Shown one piece after another: positions 5,690-9,441 of a stretch of DNA of 9,441 nt; within the stretch, counting starts at the first letter, position 1, and every line of letters starts with the position of its first letter. Below the pieces are notes generated by a model. It ran no database searches. It saw only the letters and a list, made by a program, of their open reading frames with translations, and had not been told where the DNA came from. The stretch spans positions 1 to 9,441 of the forward strand of contig JAZUGF010000074.1 in assembly GCA_045641065.1 (NCBI GenBank). The letters are read 5' to 3'. The position numbers and the translations under genes were made by a program. Origin of the DNA: UBA1723 sp045641065. GTDB lineage: Bacteria > Bacteroidota > Bacteroidia > Bacteroidales > Paludibacteraceae.

Positions 5690-7627
5690 ATGAAAAAGTA
5701 CGCAATTTTGGGACTTTTGCTTCCAATTTACGCACAAGCTCACGAAGCTGCTAACGACACTACTTATCTTGAAGATGTTGTGGTGACAGGTGCTCGTATG
5801 TCTTCTGATATTCGTCATTTGCCGATGACGGTCTCAGTGGTGGATAGAGAGATGTTGGTGAAAAATGAGCAGACAAATGTTCTTTCGTCTGCAGTGATGA
5901 ACGTTCCAAGTTTATTTGTTACGACTCGTGGCATGATGGGTTACGGAGTCAGCGGTGGTGCGGCAGGAGGAGTAAGCCTTCGTGGTATCATGGGCGGAAC
6001 AGGTGGTTTGTTGGTTCTTATTGACGGTCATCCTCAGTATCAGGGTATCTTCGGACACCCAATCTCTGACTCATATCAGTCGATGATCACAGAGAAAGTG
6101 GAGGTGTTGCGTGGACCGGCATCTGTACTTTATGGTTCTAACGCTATGGGTGGAGTCATCAATATTGTCACTCGTGGAATGAAGGAAGATGGAGTCAAGA
6201 CTGACGTTAATGTCGGAGCTGGCTCATGGGGAACAGTCCAGGCTGAGGCTACCAACAGAATCAAGAAGGGTAAATTCAACAGCACAATCAGCGGTCAGTA
6301 TAATAGAAGCGACAATCATCGTCCACATATGGGCTTTGAGCAGTACGGTGGCTATCTAAAGTTGGGTTATGATTTCTGTGATAACTGGAATATCTGGGCC
6401 GACGGTAATCTTACTCATTTCAACGCGTCTCAACCAGGAGCTGTGGATGCACCGATGTATGAGGCAGACCAGTGGATCACTCGTGGAGTGGCTACGTTGG
6501 CGTTGGAGAATCACTACAAGAATACTAACGGACGTATCTCTTTCTATGATAATTTCGGAAAGCATAAGATCAACGACGGTTATGCAGAGGGAGCAAAGCC
6601 TCAGACAAGATTCTTCCGTTCGAAGGATGCCTTGATGGGAGTGTCGATGTATCAGAGTGCTGAGACAGAAGGCGGATCACGTATCACTTTAGGTTTTGAC
6701 TATCAGAACATCTATGGCGACGCATATTATACAGACCGTGAGACTGGCGAGATCTTAGAGACAAAGAATAAGCAGAGCGCGGAGGTTCGCAATCATGAGT
6801 TTGCTGGCTACGCTGATTTCCGTCAGGATATCAAGAACGTGACTTTCGATGCTGGTTTGAGAGTTGATCACCACACAGTTGCTGGACTTGAGATGATTCC
6901 TCAGTTTGGTGTCGTTTACCGTCCAGTCGCAACAGGTGAGATCAAAGCGATGGCAAGCAAGGGATTCCGTAATCCTACAATGAAGGAGATGTACCTATAT
7001 CCACCTTCAAATGAGGAGCTAAAGGCAGAGAAACTATGGAACTATGAGTTGTCATGGAATCAGCGTTTGAATTGCGGTAAGTACACAGCTACTGATTCTG
7101 TCATGTATCACGACGAGAAGGTTGCCGTTGAGGTTGAGAAGTACAAGAATTCAGTCACATACGGTGTCAACCTATTCTACATGAAGGCCGACAATATGAT
7201 CCAGACAGTCAACAAGAAAAACGTCAACACAGGTGAGTTGGAAAACTGGGGTGCTGAGGCTGAGATTTCATGGAGAATCAAGGAGCACTGGGGAATCAGC
7301 ACAAACCACTCTTGGCTTCATCAGGAGAACAAGCTTGTGTCGGTGCCAACATACAAAGGATATTTTGGTGTAGATTGGTTCTCTTGCAACCACAAATGGA
7401 TGGCATCTCTTGGTTTGCAGCAACTTGCCGGACTCTACACTGCCGTCGGCAAGGATGAGCAGAAAGAGAACGTCACATTGCTAAATGCCACTTTGAAATA
7501 TAAGATCAACGATATCATCTCAGTTTGGGCTAAGGGAGAAAACCTTCTTGCTCAGGAATACGAGATTATCGCAGGCTACCCAATGCCAAAGGCAACAGCG
7601 ATGGGTGGTATAAAACTAAGTTTCTAA
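5690..7627 (+). CDS. TonB-dependent outer-membrane receptor
   Basis: This 645-residue protein has a signal peptide (cleavage likely after AQA at 15-17) and a TonB-box-like segment DVVVTGA at 29-35. A plug domain covers about 40-165, with SLRGI, VLIDGHPQYQGIFG and the classic VEVLRGPASVLYGSNAMGG (137-155) and INIVT (157-161) motifs. A long beta-barrel follows and ends in GGIKLSF, with the terminal phenylalanine expected for BAM-dependent assembly. The GYPMPKATAMGG segment (629-640) is the usual final-strand signature. It has the compact BtuB/FepA-like layout and lacks the N-terminal carboxypeptidase-regulatory domain typical of SusC glycan transporters, so a metal complex, siderophore, haem or cobalamin-like ligand is more likely than a polysaccharide; the exact ligand cannot be read. 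It follows the DUF362 lipoprotein by 7 bases with no terminator between, and closes at the terminator at 7676-7704. Confidence 0.95.
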   Translation: MKKYAILGLLLPIYAQAHEAANDTTYLEDVVVTGARMSSDIRHLPMTVSVVDREMLVKNEQTNVLSSAVMNVPSLFVTTRGMMGYGVSGGAAGGVSLRGIMGGTGGLLVLIDGHPQYQGIFGHPISDSYQSMITEKVEVLRGPASVLYGSNAMGGVINIVTRGMKEDGVKTDVNVGAGSWGTVQAEATNRIKKGKFNSTISGQYNRSDNHRPHMGFEQYGGYLKLGYDFCDNWNIWADGNLTHFNASQPGAVDAPMYEADQWITRGVATLALENHYKNTNGRISFYDNFGKHKINDGYAEGAKPQTRFFRSKDALMGVSMYQSAETEGGSRITLGFDYQNIYGDAYYTDRETGEILETKNKQSAEVRNHEFAGYADFRQDIKNVTFDAGLRVDHHTVAGLEMIPQFGVVYRPVATGEIKAMASKGFRNPTMKEMYLYPPSNEELKAEKLWNYELSWNQRLNCGKYTATDSVMYHDEKVAVEVEKYKNSVTYGVNLFYMKADNMIQTVNKKNVNTGELENWGAEAEISWRIKEHWGISTNHSWLHQENKLVSVPTYKGYFGVDWFSCNHKWMASLGLQQLAGLYTAVGKDEQKENVTLLNATLKYKINDIISVWAKGENLLAQEYEIIAGYPMPKATAMGGIKLSF

Positions 7628-7628
7628 C

Positions 7629-7654
7629 GTAGGGGCAAACCCTTGTGGTTGTCC
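7629..7654 (+). repeat. Short hairpin-forming intergenic repeat
   Basis: GTAGGGGCAAACCCTTGTGG (7629-7648) followed by TTGTCC folds into an imperfect hairpin of the type often scattered between genes in Bacteroidetes and other bacteria. It begins immediately after the receptor stop codon and precedes the terminator at 7676. Only one copy lies in this window, so calling it a repeat relies on recognising the motif. Confidence 0.4.
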
Positions 7655-7675
7655 AATATATGGAAAGAAAATTTT

Positions 7676-7704
7676 AGGGCAGGGTGAATTCCTGCCCTTT
7701 TTTT
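7676..7704 (+). terminator. Rho-independent terminator of the DUF362-TonB receptor operon
   Basis: An 8-base-pair stem, AGGGCAGG (7676-7683) with CCTGCCCT (7691-7698), has a 7-base loop and runs into seven T's (7698-7704). It lies about 50 bases after the receptor stop codon. Confidence 0.92.
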
Positions 7705-7779
7705 GTGTTATTGTAAATCCTAAAATTGCCATTTTGAGAAAATTATGGTTGATTTTCATTAATGCATTTTATCTTTTTA

Positions 7780-7787
7780 TATATTTG
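7780..7787 (+). promoter_or_regulatory. Bacteroidetes -7 promoter element for the small lipoprotein and Aat-like gene
   Basis: TATATTTG fits TAnnTTTG exactly. Upstream, TTTC at 7754-7757 is the nearest candidate -33 element, with 22 bases between, so that half is weak. It lies about 40 bases before the lipoprotein ATG at 7827 and downstream of the receptor terminator, which is where a new transcription unit would start. Confidence 0.6.
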
Positions 7788-7826
7788 TAACGAGCAAAAA
7801 GGGGTAATTTATAATTTATTAGGGGT

Positions 7827-8201
7827 ATGCACAATTTTAGACTCAATCATATAGCATTTGTTATCTCGATAATTTTTATGATGATCTTCGGTGTTAGTTG
7901 CGGAGGAAAGGTGACTAAATGCAGCCAATTAGATGGTACATATTGGAAATCATGTAGTTCTACAGACTCTTCATACGTCCCTCATGCAATAAGATTTGAT
8001 GGTGACAAGATTTATTCTGCACAAACAGGAAACGCTATGACTTTTGTTTGCTCAGAAAAAGAGGGTAAAGTCGGTAATATAGCATCATTTAAGATTGTCG
8101 ACGAGGGGAAAATGTCAATTGCTGTTATGACTCGCCAAATACCGTTTGCTCAGATCTCAGAGGACGAATATGAGTCTCTTACAGAGAAGCAAAAGAAATA
8201 A
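7827..8201 (+). CDS. Small hypothetical lipoprotein, lipocalin-like pattern
   Basis: This 124-residue protein of unrecognised family has a signal peptide (hydrophobic 9-23) ending in the lipobox-like FGVSC with Cys25. The short mature part contains three more cysteines (C32, C43, C75). It has a LDGTYWKS start and later AIRFDGDKIYS, an arrangement reminiscent of small lipocalin-like lipoproteins of Bacteroidetes (a 'L-x-G-x-W' opening followed by short beta strands); this resemblance is weak and only suggestive. It has a promoter at 7780 and is followed by the Aat-like gene after 23 bases without a terminator, so the two are likely co-transcribed. The start is supported by the signal peptide. 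No function can be assigned. Confidence 0.72.
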   Translation: MHNFRLNHIAFVISIIFMMIFGVSCGGKVTKCSQLDGTYWKSCSSTDSSYVPHAIRFDGDKIYSAQTGNAMTFVCSEKEGKVGNIASFKIVDEGKMSIAVMTRQIPFAQISEDEYESLTEKQKK

Positions 8202-8224
8202 AGAAGCACGATCTTTATCAAATT

Positions 8225-9121
8225 ATGACATATAAAGATATACTCGAACTTGCGGTTTATGAATCTGGAGTGAGAGTCAACGACGTTGAGGATCTTGATG
8301 ATTTGGAGCATAAACTTGTGGAGAATCTCAAAGGTTGTACTGGATCAGTTGGGTTGAAAGAGATTGACGATTATATCCTTGAGATAGTGGAAGAAGACGC
8401 AGTTTGTCCTACATTCAAAGAGGATGTTATCAGAAAAGCACTTTCTCTTGGCTTTTATCCCATGTCGATGGAGAAGATGGTGATGACGGAAGAGGAATTT
8501 GCAGAGTATGCGGATCAGCTTGCTAATGTGAAAAAGACGAAGAGAGGAGTATATGCGTGGCGATATTATATGACTATACGTCATCATCTGAAGAAGATGA
8601 TTGTTGACTTTAATGAATTTAAATTTCCCAAGAAGACGCGGAGATACGTCCGTCAACAGTTTGACGACTACACTCTAACTTTCAATAAAGATTTTGATTT
8701 ATGTGTTCAGACACTCGTGGCTCAATATGATGAGACGTGGGTTGTACCGCCATTGATTGATGTGATGAGAAGAATACATGACAATCCGGATGATGAGATA
8801 AGTGTTGATAGTGTGGAGTTGTGGAATGGCGACAAGTTGGTGGCAGGAGAACTTGGTTTTATCACTCACAATGCATATGCCAGTCTGTGTGGCTTCCATA
8901 TTGAGGACAACAGTGGCACGGTGCAGATGGCAGCGTTGGGCACATGGCTCAAAGAGAACGGTTTTGCCTACTGGGATCTCGGTATGGAGATGGATTACAA
9001 ATACGTCTACGGAGCAATTTGTATGGGCAGACGTGCACAGAAAGAATACTACGATAAATTAGGTTCGGAACGAATCGCCTTGCCGAAAGAAGAATTTAGA
9101 ATCGGAGATTTAATAAAATAA
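8225..9121 (+). CDS. Divergent leucyl/phenylalanyl-tRNA-protein transferase (Aat)-like protein, N-terminally extended
   Basis: This 298-residue protein has no signal peptide, so it is cytoplasmic. Residues about 68-295 follow the motif order of the Aat family (L/F-tRNA-protein transferase, GNAT-like fold). ALSLGFYPMS (72-81) stands where Aat has a GxFPW segment. These are followed by DFDLCVQTLVAQYDETWVVP (156-175), a IDVMRRIH helix (178-185), SVELWNGDKLVAGELGF (196-212), TVQMAALGTWLKENGFAYWDL (232-252) and YGAICMGRREY-like residues at 262-276. Canonical Aat transfers Leu/Phe from tRNA to N-terminal Arg/Lys for N-end-rule degradation and is about 235 residues. Here about 65 acidic residues are added in front, the GESMF motif is replaced by YASLCGF (218-224), and the expected D-C-Q becomes D-L-G (251-253). 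The donor or acceptor may therefore differ, or activity may be lost. A relation to other GNAT/FemAB-type transferases is the main alternative. Confidence 0.68.
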   Translation: MTYKDILELAVYESGVRVNDVEDLDDLEHKLVENLKGCTGSVGLKEIDDYILEIVEEDAVCPTFKEDVIRKALSLGFYPMSMEKMVMTEEEFAEYADQLANVKKTKRGVYAWRYYMTIRHHLKKMIVDFNEFKFPKKTRRYVRQQFDDYTLTFNKDFDLCVQTLVAQYDETWVVPPLIDVMRRIHDNPDDEISVDSVELWNGDKLVAGELGFITHNAYASLCGFHIEDNSGTVQMAALGTWLKENGFAYWDLGMEMDYKYVYGAICMGRRAQKEYYDKLGSERIALPKEEFRIGDLIK

Positions 9122-9135
9122 ACATCGTTTTGTAG

Positions 9136-9164
9136 AGACGGGGCATGCCCCCGTCTATTTTTTT
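9136..9164 (+). terminator. Terminator-like hairpin after the Aat-like gene
   Basis: AGACGGGG (9136-9143) pairs with CCCCGTCT (9149-9156) around CATGC, giving eight perfect pairs, and runs through one A into seven T's (9158-9164). It starts 15 bases after the stop codon. The GACGGGGCATGCCCC-type core is a dispersed repeat seen between genes in many bacteria, here apparently serving as a terminator. Confidence 0.87.
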
Positions 9165-9195
9165 AATACATTTTATGTAAAAACAACACGAATAT

Positions 9196-9226
9196 TTTGC
9201 GGTTTTGGATTTGATTGATATATTTG
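9196..9226 (+). promoter_or_regulatory. Full Bacteroidetes promoter (TTTG-N19-TATATTTG)
   Basis: TTTG at 9196-9199 (-33) and TATATTTG at 9219-9226 (-7) are both exact matches, separated by 19 bases, the preferred spacing. This is the most complete promoter in the window. Transcription would start near 9232, inside or just after the only ATG (9230), and would run through the repeats and hairpins to the right. No convincing protein gene follows within the window. Confidence 0.75.
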
Positions 9227-9252
9227 CAAATGAAAACGGTTCGACTTTTCAA

Positions 9253-9308
9253 TGAAACCGACACCATTTCGTTTTTGGGTTCCGAAATCATTGAAACCGA
9301 CACCATTT
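9253..9308 (+). repeat. 17-base direct repeat, two copies 39 bases apart
   Basis: TGAAACCGACACCATTT occurs at 9253-9269 and again, identically, at 9292-9308. A related inverted version (the complement of 9326-9339 reads CCGATTCCATTTAT) follows, so the motif appears twice direct and once inverted. The second direct copy and the inverted copy make the hairpin at 9297-9339. Confidence 0.85.
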
Positions 9309-9339
9309 ATTCAGTCTTCGACCGAATAAATGGAATCGG
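9297..9339. repeat. Long inverted repeat / hairpin
   Basis: Positions 9303-9316 pair with 9320-9333 over 14 positions, with one A.C mismatch (9313/9323) and a TTC loop. After a 2x2 internal loop the stem continues with CCGA (9297-9300) and TCGG (9336-9339). No T-run follows, so it is not a standard terminator. Confidence 0.85.
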
Positions 9340-9342
9340 CTG

Positions 9343-9441
9343 CCCATCACTACGTGCCAGGTCCGCTGGACCTGCAAGTGCCCCCGGGTATCGTATCGTC
9401 AGCGTGTTAGTAGTCCGGAGGACTTTGCATGAAATGATGGG
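9343..9441. repeat. GC-rich palindrome cluster bounded by a 7-base inverted repeat (truncated)
   Basis: This segment contains two tight hairpins, CAGGTCC-GCT-GGACCTG (9358-9374) and AGTCC-GGA-GGACT (9412-9424). CCCATCA at 9343-9349 pairs with TGATGGG at 9435-9441, which is the window edge. The style (short GGACC-type stems with 3-base loops) recalls the GTCC-TAC-GGAC hairpin of the 387-475 repeat, but the sequences are otherwise different. It is likely a dispersed intergenic element; further copies would be needed to prove that. Confidence 0.6.

Larger units (their letters stand above)
9232..9441 (+). other. Structured, probably transcribed non-coding region (leader or small RNA), truncated by window end
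   Basis: About 210 bases follow the promoter at 9196-9226. They contain a 17-base direct repeat, a long hairpin with a 3-base loop, then a cluster of GC-rich mini-palindromes. The frame from ATG 9230 stays open to the end of the window, but that ATG would sit at or before the predicted transcription start, and the encoded peptide mostly reflects the DNA repeats. I therefore favour an untranslated leader of a gene beyond the window, or a small RNA, over a protein. The right boundary is unknown. Confidence 0.4.

Noticed and set aside
655..8102. GTCGAC (SalI site) appears about eight times, more than chance for a 6-mer
   Set aside because: Nearly all cases lie within coding sequences as GTC-GAC or similar codon pairs, so codon preference explains it; no spacing or strand pattern is visible.
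9230..9441. Reading frame from ATG 9230 open to the window end
   Set aside because: The ATG lies at or before the predicted transcription start, the frame simply translates the DNA repeats, and the opposite strand of the GC-rich part is also open; no protein family is recognisable.

Overview
The window reads as the chromosome of a Bacteroidales bacterium (Bacteroides/Prevotella relatives). The signs are promoters of the TAnnTTTG type, start codons with no Shine-Dalgarno sequence but A/T-rich leaders, several lipoprotein signal peptides, a TonB-dependent outer-membrane receptor, and small dispersed GC-rich palindromes between genes. No tRNA, rRNA, CRISPR array or complete insertion sequence is visible.

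Layout. (1) Positions 1-331 hold the 3' end of a plus-strand Rpn-family (PD-(D/E)XK nuclease/'putative transposase') gene. (2) Positions 332-557 hold a palindromic dispersed repeat (copy A) and a strong bidirectional terminator shared by the convergent genes. (3) Positions 558-4413 are a closely spaced minus-strand run, read right to left: an unrecognised lipoprotein, a YhcG/DUF1016 PD-(D/E)XK nuclease-like protein, and the RNA-binding transcription factor Tex. The motif AATACAA lies just before all three starts. (4) Positions 4414-4680 are the divergent intergenic region, with a second copy (B) of the dispersed repeat and a Bacteroidetes promoter. (5) Positions 4681-7627 are a two-gene operon: a DUF362 lipoprotein followed 7 bases later by a TonB-dependent receptor, closed by a clear terminator. 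(6) Positions 7780-9121 hold a promoter, a small lipoprotein and a divergent, N-terminally extended member of the leucyl/phenylalanyl-tRNA-protein transferase (Aat) fold family, closed by another terminator-like repeat. (7) Positions 9165-9441 have no convincing gene but contain the best promoter in the window (TTTG-N19-TATATTTG), a 17-base direct repeat, a long hairpin and a cluster of GC-rich mini-palindromes cut by the window end.

How the genes may work together. Tex is housekeeping, and the AT-rich YhcG gene next to it looks acquired. The DUF362-TonB receptor pair is most simply an envelope uptake module for a metal-containing or metallophore-like ligand; this is inference, as no substrate is visible. 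The Aat-like protein keeps the overall motif order of the family but has lost residues expected at the canonical active site, so its donor or acceptor may differ.

The items most worth following are the structured transcribed locus at the right end, the DUF362-receptor pair, the Aat-like protein, and the pair of direct repeats flanking the tex block. None can be called a new system from sequence alone.
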